A stretch of 64,000 bases of DNA. It comes from Candidatus Accumulibacter sp. ACC003 (lineage in GTDB: Bacteria > Pseudomonadota > Gammaproteobacteria > Burkholderiales > Rhodocyclaceae). Shown here in pieces: positions 35,797-44,216 of this stretch; within the stretch, counting starts at the first letter, position 1; every line of letters starts with the position of its first letter. The notes below the pieces were generated by a model that made no database searches, was not told the origin of the DNA, and was given only the letters and a program-made list of their open reading frames with translations. The translations under genes were made by a program, and so were the position numbers. The stretch spans positions 637,001-701,000 of the forward strand of contig NZ_CAJQTX010000001.1 of the NCBI RefSeq assembly GCF_907163085.1, given 5' to 3'.

Positions 35797-35808
35797 GAGA
35801 GGAATGAA

Positions 35809-36423
35809 ATGAAACTTACGCATGACGCAATTGAACGTAACGTCTGGCTGATGGTGGTGCTGACCGTGCTGGTGGTCAGCGTCGGTGGCCTGGTCGAAAT
35901 CGTACCGCTGTACTTTCAGAAATCGACGACCGAGCCAGTGGCGGGGCTGAAGCCCTACGCGCCACTGCGCTTGACCGGCCGCGATGTCTATATCCGCGAG
36001 GGTTGCTTCCTCTGTCACTCGCAAATGATTCGTCCGTTCCGCGCTGAAACGGAGCGCTATGGGCACTATTCGGTCGCTGGCGAGTTTGTCTACGATCATC
36101 CGTTCCAGTGGGGCTCCAAGCGCACCGGTCCGGATCTGGCGCGGGTCGGCGGGCGCTATTCAGACGAATGGCATCGCGCGCACCTGATCAATCCGCGTGA
36201 CGTCGTTCCCGAGTCCAACATGCCTGCGTTCGCTTTCCTCGAGCGCGCGCCTGCCGATGCCGAGTTGATTGAGACCAAGATGCGCGCGCTGCGCAAGGTG
36301 GGGGTTCCCTATACAGATGAGGAAATCGCCGGTGCCAAAGCGCAGCTTGAAGGCAAGACCGAACTAGACGCGCTCATTGCCTACCTGCAGGGAATGGGCC
36401 TCGAACTGAAGAACGCGAAGTAA
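35809..36423 (+). CDS. ccoO: Cytochrome c oxidase cbb3-type, monohaem subunit II
   Basis: CcoO is a membrane-anchored c-type cytochrome that passes electrons to CcoN. After an N-terminal transmembrane helix ([20 protein letters not shown]) it has the haem-binding motif in [18 protein letters not shown], followed by [20 protein letters not shown] and the Met-ligand region [10 protein letters not shown]. The 204-residue length is standard. It lies 12 bp after ccoN; ccoQ follows after 4 bp. Confidence 0.98.
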   Translation: MKLTHDAIERNVWLMVVLTVLVVSVGGLVEIVPLYFQKSTTEPVAGLKPYAPLRLTGRDVYIREGCFLCHSQMIRPFRAETERYGHYSVAGEFVYDHPFQWGSKRTGPDLARVGGRYSDEWHRAHLINPRDVVPESNMPAFAFLERAPADAELIETKMRALRKVGVPYTDEEIAGAKAQLEGKTELDALIAYLQGMGLELKNAK

Positions 36424-36427
36424 TCTC

Positions 36428-36622
36428 ATGGATATCAACGATATTCGCGCCATCGTTACAGTTGTTTCGCTGCTGACGTTCCTGGGAGTGGTGTGGTGGG
36501 CGTACGGCGTGAAAAGTAACAAGAAGCGCTTCGATGAGGCGGCCATGCTGCCGTTCACCGATGAAGAGGCCGATCGCTTCGAACTCGGCCTCGATCGCAA
36601 CGGACAAAGGAAAGCATCATGA
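36428..36622 (+). CDS. ccoQ: cbb3 oxidase small subunit CcoQ
   Basis: A 64-residue protein with one transmembrane helix (IVTVVSLLTFLGVVWWAYG) and a soluble C-terminal part with the family-like LPFTDEEADR segment. CcoQ stabilises the oxidase and affects CcoP assembly. It overlaps the start of ccoP by 4 bp (ATGA). Confidence 0.93.
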   Translation: MDINDIRAIVTVVSLLTFLGVVWWAYGVKSNKKRFDEAAMLPFTDEEADRFELGLDRNGQRKAS

Positions 36623-37527
36623 ACGATTTTGTGAATCAGTTTTGGAACTGGTACGTCATTTTGCTGGTGCTGGTCAGCATCATCGCGTGCGGCGTACTGC
36701 TCTGGTCGCAAAGCACCTCGCCGGTCGCCGGACAGGCCGATACCACTGGTCACGTCTGGGACGAGACGCTCGAGGAATACAACAACCCGCTGCCGAAATG
36801 GTGGATGTGGCTGTTCCACTTCACAGTCATCTTCTCGCTGGTGTACGCGGTTCTCTATCCGACACTCGGCAGCTTCCAGGGCGTCCTCGGGTGGTCGTCC
36901 GGCGGGCAGTACGCGAAGGAAGTGGCCAAAGCCGACGCCGAGACCAAGCCGCTCTACGACAAGTACCTGGCGATGGATCTGCCGACTCTGGCGGCCGACA
37001 AGGAAGGCGTCGAAACGGGTAAGCGTTTGTACCTGACCTACTGCATGCAGTGTCATGGCGCCGACGCACATGGCTCGAAGGGCTTTCCGAACCTCGCCGA
37101 CGACGACTGGCAGTGGGGTGGCCAACCGGCCGAGATTGTCGAGACGATCAGCAACGGGCGGATGGCCGTGATGCCTGCACACGCTCAACTCGGTGCCGAA
37201 ACGATCAAGGATCTCGCCAACTACGTGCGCTCGCTGTCGGGCTTGCCGGCCGACTCCTTGCGTGCGGCCAAGGGCAAGGAGGCTTTCGAGACCGTCGGCT
37301 GCTCGGGCTGTCACGGGCCCGACGCACACGGCATGACGGCCATGGGCGCCCCGAATCTGACCGACAAGACCTGGCTCTACGGCGGTTCCGAAGCGACGAT
37401 CATCGAGACGATTACGAAAGGTCGCAACAACCAGATGCCGGCCTGGCAGGAGTTTCTCGGTGAAGCCAAGGTGCACGCGCTGGCTGCCTACGTGCTCAGT
37501 CTGGGTAAGGCCGGCGGCAACAAGTAG
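36619..37527 (+). CDS. ccoP: Cytochrome c oxidase cbb3-type, dihaem subunit III
   Basis: CcoP accepts electrons from soluble cytochrome c and the bc1 complex. The 302-residue protein has the FixP N-terminal domain with two membrane segments separated by HVWDETLEEYNNPLPKWWM, and two c-type haem sites, YCMQCHGADAHGSKGFPNL (about residue 140) and GCSGCHGPDAHGMTAMGAP (about 230). A strong terminator follows at 37548. Confidence 0.98.
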   Translation: MNDFVNQFWNWYVILLVLVSIIACGVLLWSQSTSPVAGQADTTGHVWDETLEEYNNPLPKWWMWLFHFTVIFSLVYAVLYPTLGSFQGVLGWSSGGQYAKEVAKADAETKPLYDKYLAMDLPTLAADKEGVETGKRLYLTYCMQCHGADAHGSKGFPNLADDDWQWGGQPAEIVETISNGRMAVMPAHAQLGAETIKDLANYVRSLSGLPADSLRAAKGKEAFETVGCSGCHGPDAHGMTAMGAPNLTDKTWLYGGSEATIIETITKGRNNQMPAWQEFLGEAKVHALAAYVLSLGKAGGNK

Positions 37528-37547
37528 TCGTCTCGTCAGAGGCTGGA

Positions 37548-37573
37548 AGAGCGGCCTTGGCCGCTCTTTTTTT
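37548..37573 (+). terminator. Terminator of the ccoNOQP operon
   Basis: A 9-bp perfect stem (AGAGCGGCC/GGCCGCTCT) with a TT loop, followed by a run of T residues, 20 bp after the ccoP stop. Confidence 0.92.
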
Positions 37574-37674
37574 GCGCGCCCTGGAATAGTCGTATGCAGG
37601 GCGCGTCGGTGACAACCAGTCTATGGATCGAGGGTGCTCAATCGGTCATAATGCCGTGCTTTCAGGAGACAACA

Positions 37675-38505
37675 ATGAATACACCAACTCTCGTCGCAGC
37701 TAGCGTGCGCGGCCGCACGATCGGCGTCGTCGCCGTTGCCGTTGCCGCCAGCGCTCTTCTTGCTGGCTGCGCGCCCGATACCGCCGTGATGGGTAGCGGC
37801 ACCGACGTCACCGCCAGCTACCAGGCGGGCATGACGAAGAGCGGTTTCCTGTCCGATTACGCACGCCTGAAGCCGACGTCCTGGGGGCAGGGGGTCGAGT
37901 GCTGGCGGGCGGATGGTCTCAACGCCGCCAGCTACGACAAGGTGCTGGTTTCGCGCATTGTCGTTTCTCTGGCGCCGCCGACTGATCAAAGCAAGTCGCA
38001 AACGATCGATCCGAACGACCTGACAACGCTCACCGACTACTTCCACGGTACGCTGGTCAAGGCGCTGAAGCCGCAAATGCAGGTGGTCGACAAGGCCGGT
38101 CAGGGGGTGGTGGTGATGCGCATCGCGCTGACCAACCTGGTACCGACGACGGTCAGCGACAGCCTCGCCGGCACGCTGATTCCCTACGCCTTCATCGCCG
38201 AAGCCGGCTCGGGCGTGGCCACCGGCCGACCAGCGGGTTCGACGCCGTACATGGGCGAAACGGGTATGGAAATGCAGTTTCGCGATGGTGCATCGGGCGT
38301 CGTCCTCGGCGAGTGCCGGGACACCGAGATCGGCCGCAAGTACGCGGCAGATACAAATTCCGGCGCCACCGACGCGGCGCAGACCTGGGCCAGCGGCTAC
38401 CTGAGCTCGTTCCAGCAGTGGACCTACGCCAAGGACGCTTTCGACAAGTGGTCATTGCTCGTTGCGCAGCGTCTTGCGCAGCTGCGTGGGGTCAATCCAC
38501 AATAA
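37675..38505 (+). CDS. DUF3313-type lipoprotein
   Basis: A 276-residue predicted lipoprotein. The signal peptide has a basic start, a hydrophobic core (GVVAVAVAASALLAGC) and the lipobox LLAGC. The mature region begins with FLSDYARLKPTSW, typical of DUF3313 proteins, and contains YDKVLVSRIVV and later WSLLVAQRLAQLRG. Function is unknown; the family is found mainly in proteobacterial envelopes. ATG at 37675 follows AGGAGA. It has a terminator before it and sits alone between ccoP and ccoG, so a link with cbb3 assembly is not shown. Confidence 0.8.
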   Translation: MNTPTLVAASVRGRTIGVVAVAVAASALLAGCAPDTAVMGSGTDVTASYQAGMTKSGFLSDYARLKPTSWGQGVECWRADGLNAASYDKVLVSRIVVSLAPPTDQSKSQTIDPNDLTTLTDYFHGTLVKALKPQMQVVDKAGQGVVVMRIALTNLVPTTVSDSLAGTLIPYAFIAEAGSGVATGRPAGSTPYMGETGMEMQFRDGASGVVLGECRDTEIGRKYAADTNSGATDAAQTWASGYLSSFQQWTYAKDAFDKWSLLVAQRLAQLRGVNPQ

Positions 38506-38689
38506 CACCAGCGCTGGCGCGGCAGTGCGCGCTGTGCCGCCAGCACCTCGACTCGCCGCCCGTCGTTGCTCGTAGTGGCTTGGCGATCCTGGCGAGATTG
38601 CCGGCGTCGAGGCGGGCATAATCGAAGCGGCGCGGTCGGCCTGCATCGACCGCGCGCAGACGTTCCAGGCGCCACACCAGGCGAGCTTG

Positions 38690-38703
38690 CTGATGCACAT
38701 CAA
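38690..38703 (+). promoter_or_regulatory. FNR/Anr-type box upstream of ccoG
   Basis: CTGATGCACATCAA has one mismatch to the FNR consensus. A TAATAT at 38725-38730 begins 21 bp later, close to class II spacing, giving a start near 38737 and a short leader to the ccoG ATG at 38772. Confidence 0.65.
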
Positions 38704-38771
38704 AGGCGTCTGCAGCGAAGTCTGTAATATTAGAGTTTGGTGTAATTCTGAAATAGATCGGAGTTCAGATC

Positions 38772-40211
38772 ATGAATGAGGCGGCCAGCACAAAGGCCAA
38801 GGCCATTCCCATCAACATCGACGGTTTGTACGAGAAGCACAAGACCGTCCATGCGCGCACCATCACCGGTTTCTTCAACAGTTGGCGCTGGGCAATGGTT
38901 TTCTTTACGCAGGCCCTGTTCTACGGCCTGTGCTGGTTTCAATGGAACGGCCGCCAGGCGGTTCTTTTTCACATCGCCGAACGCAAGTTCTACATTTTCG
39001 GGATGGTTTTCTGGCCGCAGGACGTGATCTATCTGGCGATTCTGCTGGTGATCTCTGCTTACGGACTGTTTCTGGTGACAGCCGTCGGTGGCCGCCTGTT
39101 TTGCGGCTACGCGTGTCCACAGACCGTCTACACCGAGATCCTGATGTGGATCGAACGCAAAATCGAGGGCGAGCGGCCGGCGCGAATCAAGCTCGACGCG
39201 CAAGCGATGAATCCGCGCAAGTTCCGGCTCAAGTTGCTCAAGCATTCGCTGTGGCTGCTGGTCGCCCTCTGGACGGGGATCACCTTTGTCGGTTACTTCA
39301 CGCCGATCAAGGAATTGCTCGGCGAAATGGCGTCTTTCCGGATCGGCCCATGGGAGGCCTTCTGGGTATTCTTTTACGCGTTCTTCCTGTACATGATGGC
39401 CGGCTTCCTCCGTGAACAGGTCTGCAAGTACATGTGCCCGTACGCACGCTTCCAGGGCGTGATGTTCGACCCCGATACGCTGATCATCAGCTACGACCCC
39501 GAGCGTGGCGAGCCGCGTGGTCTGCGCAAGAAGAAAGCCACTGCCGAAGCGGCGCCGCTCGGCGATTGTGTTGACTGCAGCATCTGTGTGCAGGTCTGCC
39601 CGACCGGTATCGATATCCGCAATGGCTTGCAGCTCGAATGTATCGCCTGTGCGGCGTGCATCGACGCCTGCGATCAGGTGATGGACAAAGTCGGTTCGCC
39701 ACGCGGGCTGATTCGCTACTCGACCGAGAACGCTCTCGCCAAACACTACAAGCCGCGCGAGATCCTGGCCCATTTGCTGCGCTTCAGAACGCTGCTGTAC
39801 ACCGGCATCCTGCTGGCCATCATCGTGGCGGCGGCGTGGAGCCTGGGCAATCGGGTGCCGCTCAAGCTCGACGTCCTGCGTGACCGCTCCAGCCTGTCGC
39901 GCGAGGCCGACGACGGTCGCATCGAGAATGTTTTCAACCTGCACATCTCGAATACCGACGAGGCCGAGCATCGCTATTCGATCAGCGTCAGCGGCCTCGA
40001 CGGTATCGAGATCGTCGGCCAGCGCGTGCTGGAAATCCCCGCTGCGTCGTCGGAGACCGTTACCCTGGCGGCGCGCGTCGAGCCAGGCGTCGGCAAAAAA
40101 GGCTCGCAGCAGATCTTCTTTGAAGTTCGTTCCGAGGATCGGGGGCAGGAGCAGGGTCAGGAGCGCGAGCAGATCTCGGTTCGCGAGAAAGCGAGCTTTT
40201 TCCTACCATGA
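38772..40211 (+). CDS. ccoG: cbb3 oxidase accessory ferredoxin-like protein CcoG (RdxA/FixG)
   Basis: A 479-residue membrane iron-sulfur protein that reduces Cu(II) for cbb3 assembly. It has several transmembrane helices in the first 220 residues with the conserved GRLFCGYACPQTVYTEI motif and CKYMCPYARFQ. Two [4Fe-4S] sites follow (CSICVQVCPTGID and CIACAACIDACDQVMD). The C-terminal periplasmic domain is Ig-like. ATG at 38772 follows GGAG by about 9 nt. CcoH overlaps its end by 4 bp. Confidence 0.96.
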   Translation: MNEAASTKAKAIPINIDGLYEKHKTVHARTITGFFNSWRWAMVFFTQALFYGLCWFQWNGRQAVLFHIAERKFYIFGMVFWPQDVIYLAILLVISAYGLFLVTAVGGRLFCGYACPQTVYTEILMWIERKIEGERPARIKLDAQAMNPRKFRLKLLKHSLWLLVALWTGITFVGYFTPIKELLGEMASFRIGPWEAFWVFFYAFFLYMMAGFLREQVCKYMCPYARFQGVMFDPDTLIISYDPERGEPRGLRKKKATAEAAPLGDCVDCSICVQVCPTGIDIRNGLQLECIACAACIDACDQVMDKVGSPRGLIRYSTENALAKHYKPREILAHLLRFRTLLYTGILLAIIVAAAWSLGNRVPLKLDVLRDRSSLSREADDGRIENVFNLHISNTDEAEHRYSISVSGLDGIEIVGQRVLEIPAASSETVTLAARVEPGVGKKGSQQIFFEVRSEDRGQEQGQEREQISVREKASFFLP

Positions 40212-40756
40212 ACGACTATTCGAAACGTCGCAGCGATAGCGGGCCCTGGTATCGCGAGCCGTGGCCCTGGCTGGTGATGCTCGGCCCCGCGGTGGTCGTC
40301 GTCGCTGGTCTTTTCACGGCCTATCTGGCGGTGGTCACCAACGACGGGCTGGTCGAGGATGATTACTACAAACAGGGACTGGCGATCAATCAGCGGACGG
40401 CGCGCGACCAGCACGCCGCCGACTTGGGAATCGTCGCCGACCTGGTTCTCGGTGGCGCCGGCGATCGGATAAGGGTGTTGCTGCGAGCGCATCCGGGGAC
40501 ACGCCTGCCCGAGGCGCTGGCGCTGCGAATTACCCACCCGACGCGCACCGGCTCCGATCAGAGCATCACTTTGCGCGCCGAGGGTGGCGGCGTCTATATG
40601 GGTACGCTGCTGCCCTTGCATGGCCGCTGGCGGATCGCCCTTGAGGACCCGCAGCAGGAATGGCTCCTGGCAGGTGACTGGGAGATCGAGAAGCAGCCGG
40701 CGCTGAGCCTGACGGCGTCTGCCGCGCAACGCAGTTCAGGCAACAACGAAAGGTAA
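40208..40756 (+). CDS. ccoH: cbb3 oxidase assembly protein CcoH (FixH)
   Basis: A 182-residue membrane protein with one N-terminal helix preceded by the conserved WYREPWPWLVMLGP and followed by LVEDDYYKQGLAINQ, the FixH signature. The C-terminal periplasmic domain is beta-rich. CcoH associates with CcoP/CcoN during assembly. It overlaps ccoG by 4 bp (ATGA). Confidence 0.93.
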   Translation: MNDYSKRRSDSGPWYREPWPWLVMLGPAVVVVAGLFTAYLAVVTNDGLVEDDYYKQGLAINQRTARDQHAADLGIVADLVLGGAGDRIRVLLRAHPGTRLPEALALRITHPTRTGSDQSITLRAEGGGVYMGTLLPLHGRWRIALEDPQQEWLLAGDWEIEKQPALSLTASAAQRSSGNNER

Positions 40757-40759
40757 GTG

Positions 40760-40903
40760 ATGGCTTGGGATCTGCTGTTTTCGACCGACTACGGTTTGTT
40801 CAGTGTCGTTGTGATTGTCGTCATCCTGGGGATGTCGGTGGGGTTTCCGTATTTTTTCAACAAGAAGATGCGTGAAGAGGCGGCCAGACGCGGGCAGCAA
40901 TAA
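40760..40903 (+). CDS. DUF3149-type small membrane protein
   Basis: A 47-residue protein starting MAWDLLFSTDYGLFSVVVIV, with a single hydrophobic helix and then a basic tail (FFNKKMREEAARRGQQ). The pattern matches the DUF3149 family of tiny proteins found near cbb3 genes in betaproteobacteria. It begins 3 bp after the ccoH stop, with GGTAAG as a weak ribosome site, and is probably in the same transcript. Function is unknown; a role as a small oxidase-associated peptide is only a suggestion. Confidence 0.75.
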   Translation: MAWDLLFSTDYGLFSVVVIVVILGMSVGFPYFFNKKMREEAARRGQQ

Positions 40904-40928
40904 ACGTCGTCGCCGCGACATCCGCTGG

Positions 40929-41468
40929 CTAGCGCGGCACGGCTTGCAGGGTGTCCTCGTGCAGCAGGAAGCAGCCCGCCCGGCGGTCGCTGAAGTAGGC
41001 GTGCAGGCAGACACTGACGCTCTGGAAAGCGATCTCTGGCCACGGTACCGCCGCTTCGCTGAAGAGTGCCGTTTCCAGCGTTTCGAGGCCGGCAGAGAAG
41101 TCGGTGTCGAGCAGTCGTGCGCGGTAGAAGAGATGTACCTGATTGATGTGGGGAATGTTGACCAGCGAAAAGAGTGGGCCGAGTTCGACACGGGCGCAGG
41201 CTTCCTCGAGGGTTTCGCGCGCGGCCGCCTCGGCAGTGCTTTCACCGTTTTCCATGAAGCCGGCGGGCAGCGTCCAGAAGCCACGGCGCGGCGCAATCGA
41301 GCGTCTGCAGAGCAGGATCTGATCGTCCCACGCGGCGATGCACCCGACCACCACCTTGGGGTTCTGGTAGTGAATCGTCGCGCACTGCCGACAGACGTGA
41401 CGTGGCAGGTTGTCGCCGTCGGGAATCGACACGCTGACTTCGCCACCGCATTGACTGCAGAAGTTCAT
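40929..41468 (-). CDS. NUDIX hydrolase with N-terminal zinc ribbon
   Basis: A 179-residue hydrolase. The N terminus has two Cys pairs (CSQCGG and CRQCA) forming a zinc ribbon. The Nudix box follows, GFMENGESTAEAAARETLEE, with all catalytic positions (G, E, R-E-x-x-E-E). Proteins of this type are annotated as ADP-ribose pyrophosphatase or NADH pyrophosphatase-like, but the substrate cannot be told from sequence. It is convergent with the cco cluster, stopping 25 bp from the DUF3149 gene. Confidence 0.9.
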   Translation of the reverse strand: MNFCSQCGGEVSVSIPDGDNLPRHVCRQCATIHYQNPKVVVGCIAAWDDQILLCRRSIAPRRGFWTLPAGFMENGESTAEAAARETLEEACARVELGPLFSLVNIPHINQVHLFYRARLLDTDFSAGLETLETALFSEAAVPWPEIAFQSVSVCLHAYFSDRRAGCFLLHEDTLQAVPR

Positions 41469-41637
41469 TCCCGGTAATTCCTGTCTTGGCTGGTGGACGA
41501 CGCGACAAGTTTAGGCGATTTCGCTCAAGGGACATACCACCATGATGGTCTTTTCTCCCGCCTGCTCTGCGGCAAGCGTTGCTGGTCACCTACCTGGGCA
41601 GCAGGGCGCGGGCTACGCCGGCCGGGTTTGACGCCGC

Positions 41638-41895
41638 TCAGCCGCCGCTCAGTGCTTGCACGATGATCAGTTCGCCGTCGCTACGCAGTGGCTGCGAGAG
41701 TTCGTGTAGCGGCTCGCCGTCGAAGAAGAAGCGGACGTGCGGCCGCATTTGCTGCTGTTCGTCGATCATCCGGAAGCGAATCCCCGGATAGCGGCGATCG
41801 AGGTCGGCGAGGACGGCGGCCAGCGTCGCGCCGCTGGCTGCAACGTCGGAACGCTCGGTGTACGAGCGCAGTGCGCTCGGGATCAGCACTTTCAT
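41638..41895 (-). CDS. MoaD/ThiS-family sulfur-carrier-like protein
   Basis: An 85-residue beta-grasp protein that ends in Gly-Gly (QALSGG), the feature used for adenylation and thiocarboxylation in MoaD and ThiS. The body (MKVLIPSALRSY ... GATLAAVLADLDRRYPGIRF ... LSQPLRSDGELIIVQA) fits the family. There is no moaE, thiF or thiG neighbour. It starts 9 bp after the stop of the BNR-propeller gene, so the two are probably co-transcribed. The cellular role is unknown. Confidence 0.85.
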   Translation of the reverse strand: MKVLIPSALRSYTERSDVAASGATLAAVLADLDRRYPGIRFRMIDEQQQMRPHVRFFFDGEPLHELSQPLRSDGELIIVQALSGG

Positions 41896-41904
41896 GGGCC
41901 GGCG

Positions 41905-43194
41905 CTACGGGGCTTTGGCCGCTGCTATCGCGGCGCTCGCTGCCGTCGCTGCGCTGGCCGTGCTGGCGGCGCCGTCGACCTCGAGCAGCTCGCTCACCGT
42001 GGCCGCTGCAGCGACTTCGAGCGCGTAGATTTCCGGCAGGTGGCGGGCGATGCATTGCCAGTGCTGGCCCTCGTCGCGGCTCATCCAGAGTTCGCCGCTG
42101 CTGGTACCGAAGTACAGGCCCAGCGGCTGCAGGCGGTCGGCGGTCATCGCCTGCCGTTTGACCGTCCACCACGCCTGGCTGCTTGGCAGGCCGGCGTCGA
42201 GACGCTGCCAGCTGTTGCCGCCGTCGCGCGTCGCGTAAACCGCCGGCATGCCAGCCGGGCTGGTGCGCGGCCACACCGAGGTGCCATCCATCGGAAACAC
42301 CCAAGCGCGGTCGGCGTCGCGCGGATCGACGACCATCGGGAAGCCGACGGCGCCGACCGCTGGCGGCATGTTCTTGCCGATGTCCAGCCATTGCTCCGAC
42401 GGCCGGTCGAGGCGGTAAATGCCGCAGTGGTTCTGCTGATAGAGGCGATCCGGATTGCTCGGGCAGAGGCGGACGCAGTGCGGATCGTGGAAAGTCGGAT
42501 TGGCGCGATCGAAGCCTTCGACGACCGCCAACTGTTCGAGCAAGGGCTTGAAGGTCTCGCCGCCATCGACACTTTCGTGCACGCCACCGCTCGACATCGC
42601 CAGGTACAGATGCCGGCCATCGCGCGGGTCGACAATGATCGAATGCAGCTTCGCTCCGTCGGGTGTGCCATCCTGCGCGCTGCCCATCCATTGTCGGTAT
42701 TGCGGGTCGTCGTTAAGGCACGAAAACGGCGCCCAGGTGATGCCGCCGTCGGTGGAACGGAACAGCCCCTGCGGCGACGTTCCGGCATACCAGACGTCGG
42801 TTTCGTCGGCGTGTCCCGGCGTCAGCCAGAAGGTGTGATCGACGCTGCGCCCCGGCAGACCGTCGCTGGCCGCCGATTGCGCGAAGGCGGGTGGGCGCGC
42901 GGCTTCGCGCCAGTTGCGCCCGAGGTCGGTCGAGCGGAAGATGGTTGGGCCGAGGTGGCCGGTCTTCGCCGCGGCGAGGAGCGTGCGGCCGTCGCGCGGG
43001 TCGAGAACCAGATGGCTGATGATGTGCCCGAGAAAGTGCGGACCGTCGACGCGCCAGCTGTCGCGTGCCGCGTCGCCGTGATAGATCCAGGCGCCCTTGC
43101 GGGTGGCGACCAGCAGCACGACGTGGCGCGTCTCCGCCGCATCGACCGCTCGATCCTGCGCTTGCACGACGCTTTCTTCCTTGTCTTGTGCCAT
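41905..43194 (-). CDS. BNR/Asp-box repeat beta-propeller protein (sialidase-like fold)
   Basis: A 429-residue protein with repeated Asp-box motifs, including FRSTDLGRNWREA, FRSTDGGITWAPF, HESVDGGETFKPL, YATRDGGNSWQRL and WMSRDEGQHWQCI, each ending a propeller blade. Such proteins are often auto-annotated as exo-alpha-sialidase, but the catalytic Arg/Tyr/Glu set of true sialidases cannot be verified here. No signal peptide is visible, so it is probably cytoplasmic. It precedes the MoaD/ThiS-like gene by 9 bp. Confidence 0.8.
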   Translation of the reverse strand: MAQDKEESVVQAQDRAVDAAETRHVVLLVATRKGAWIYHGDAARDSWRVDGPHFLGHIISHLVLDPRDGRTLLAAAKTGHLGPTIFRSTDLGRNWREAARPPAFAQSAASDGLPGRSVDHTFWLTPGHADETDVWYAGTSPQGLFRSTDGGITWAPFSCLNDDPQYRQWMGSAQDGTPDGAKLHSIIVDPRDGRHLYLAMSSGGVHESVDGGETFKPLLEQLAVVEGFDRANPTFHDPHCVRLCPSNPDRLYQQNHCGIYRLDRPSEQWLDIGKNMPPAVGAVGFPMVVDPRDADRAWVFPMDGTSVWPRTSPAGMPAVYATRDGGNSWQRLDAGLPSSQAWWTVKRQAMTADRLQPLGLYFGTSSGELWMSRDEGQHWQCIARHLPEIYALEVAAAATVSELLEVDGAASTASAATAASAAIAAAKAP

Positions 43195-43230
43195 CGATCG
43201 CTCCTTCCAGAAAGTTCAGGCATTGATTGC

Positions 43231-43599
43231 TCAGCGCGTTGGCTGTTGCGCCTCGGCCTCGGCGACGCTTTCCCGAATCGGCCGTATCGGTCGTACTTCG
43301 ATGCTGCCGACCCGCGCCGGCGGAATCCCGGCGGCGACCTGGATCGCTTCGTTGAGATCCCGGGCTTCGATCATGTAGAAGCCGGCGAGTTGCTCCTTGG
43401 TCTCGGCGAAAGGACCGTCGGTGACCGCCAGTTTACCGTTGCGAACGCGCACCGTGGTCGCGCTGTGCACCGACTGCAGGGCCTCGGAAGCGAGGCACTG
43501 GCCGCTCTGCCGGATCGCCCGGTCGTAGGCGACGCATTCGCGGTCGGGCAATTCATCGAGGCGATTCTCGTCGAGATAGACCAGGCACAGGTATTTCAT
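43231..43599 (-). CDS. YciI/DGPF-domain protein (second copy)
   Basis: A 122-residue YCII-related protein with the diagnostic segment VTDGPFAETKEQLAGFYMIE and the start MKYLCLVYLDE. The family has a ferredoxin-like dimeric alpha-beta fold; enzymatic roles are mostly unknown. DGPF proteins are the hallmark partner of ECF42-type sigma factors, one of which is encoded upstream at 44876-46201. It lies 26 bp after the VOC gene and is likely in the same transcript. Confidence 0.92.
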   Translation of the reverse strand: MKYLCLVYLDENRLDELPDRECVAYDRAIRQSGQCLASEALQSVHSATTVRVRNGKLAVTDGPFAETKEQLAGFYMIEARDLNEAIQVAAGIPPARVGSIEVRPIRPIRESVAEAEAQQPTR

Positions 43600-43625
43600 C
43601 GTCGTCTCCCTTTGCTGTTTCGCGG

Positions 43626-44024
43626 TCAGCAGGCGCCGCCTGCTTGCGGCCCAGTTGGCATCGAATGCAGGCCGAAGGTATTGCCTTCGGTATCGACCGC
43701 GAGGACGATGAAGCCGTACTCGTTGATCGACATCTTTTCCTGCTCGATGCGGCCACCCGCTTCGATGACGCGCGCGGCTTCTAGCGCACAGTCATCGCAG
43801 GCGAAGTAGATCAGGACACTGTTGCCGCCGGAGGCAACGCCGTCGATCCTGACCAGCGAGCCGGTCGCGCCATACTGCTCCTTCTGCATCGGGAAGGCCC
43901 ACATTTCGCCTACCGGCGCGTTCAGTTTTTCGAGCGTCAGCTGCAGCACCGTTTCGTAGAATTTCTTCGCGCGCGGCATGTCCTGCACGTAAATTTCAAA
44001 CCAGCGGACGGGGTTGTGAGTCAT
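43626..44024 (-). CDS. VOC-family (glyoxalase/bleomycin-resistance fold) protein
   Basis: A 132-residue protein with paired beta-alpha-beta-beta-beta modules: VRWFEIYVQDMPRAKKFYET starts the first, and VLIYFACDDCALEAARVIEA followed by FIVLAVDTEGNTFGLHS forms the second. It resembles the PhnB/YdeN-like VOC proteins commonly encoded next to DGPF proteins. The metal ligands and substrate cannot be assigned. It lies between the two YciI-type genes on the same strand. Confidence 0.9.
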   Translation of the reverse strand: MTHNPVRWFEIYVQDMPRAKKFYETVLQLTLEKLNAPVGEMWAFPMQKEQYGATGSLVRIDGVASGGNSVLIYFACDDCALEAARVIEAGGRIEQEKMSINEYGFIVLAVDTEGNTFGLHSMPTGPQAGGAC

Positions 44025-44216
44025 TTTCGTTCTCCTTGGGGAATGAGTTGTTGATCAAGAGGTCACTGCTGGCACGGCGCAATGCCCGCCAGGCGAGCAA
44101 CTTGCTGCGGCTGCGATCCGCTACGGTCAATGTCGTACGCCTGCTGCAGGGCAGCGACGGCCAGACTGATCATCTGCAGCAAGGTGCTGAGCGGCCCTCG
44201 AAGTGACGGCGACCGT

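Noticed and set aside
41905-43194. Calling the BNR protein a sialidase
   Set aside because: Asp-box repeats are common in many propellers; the catalytic Arg triad, Tyr and Glu of sialidases could not be identified and there is no signal peptide.
41737-43809. A 690-residue plus-strand open frame over the BNR and YciI genes
   Set aside because: Antisense to three genes with clear motifs; the sequence is Arg/Ala/Val-rich without family similarity.
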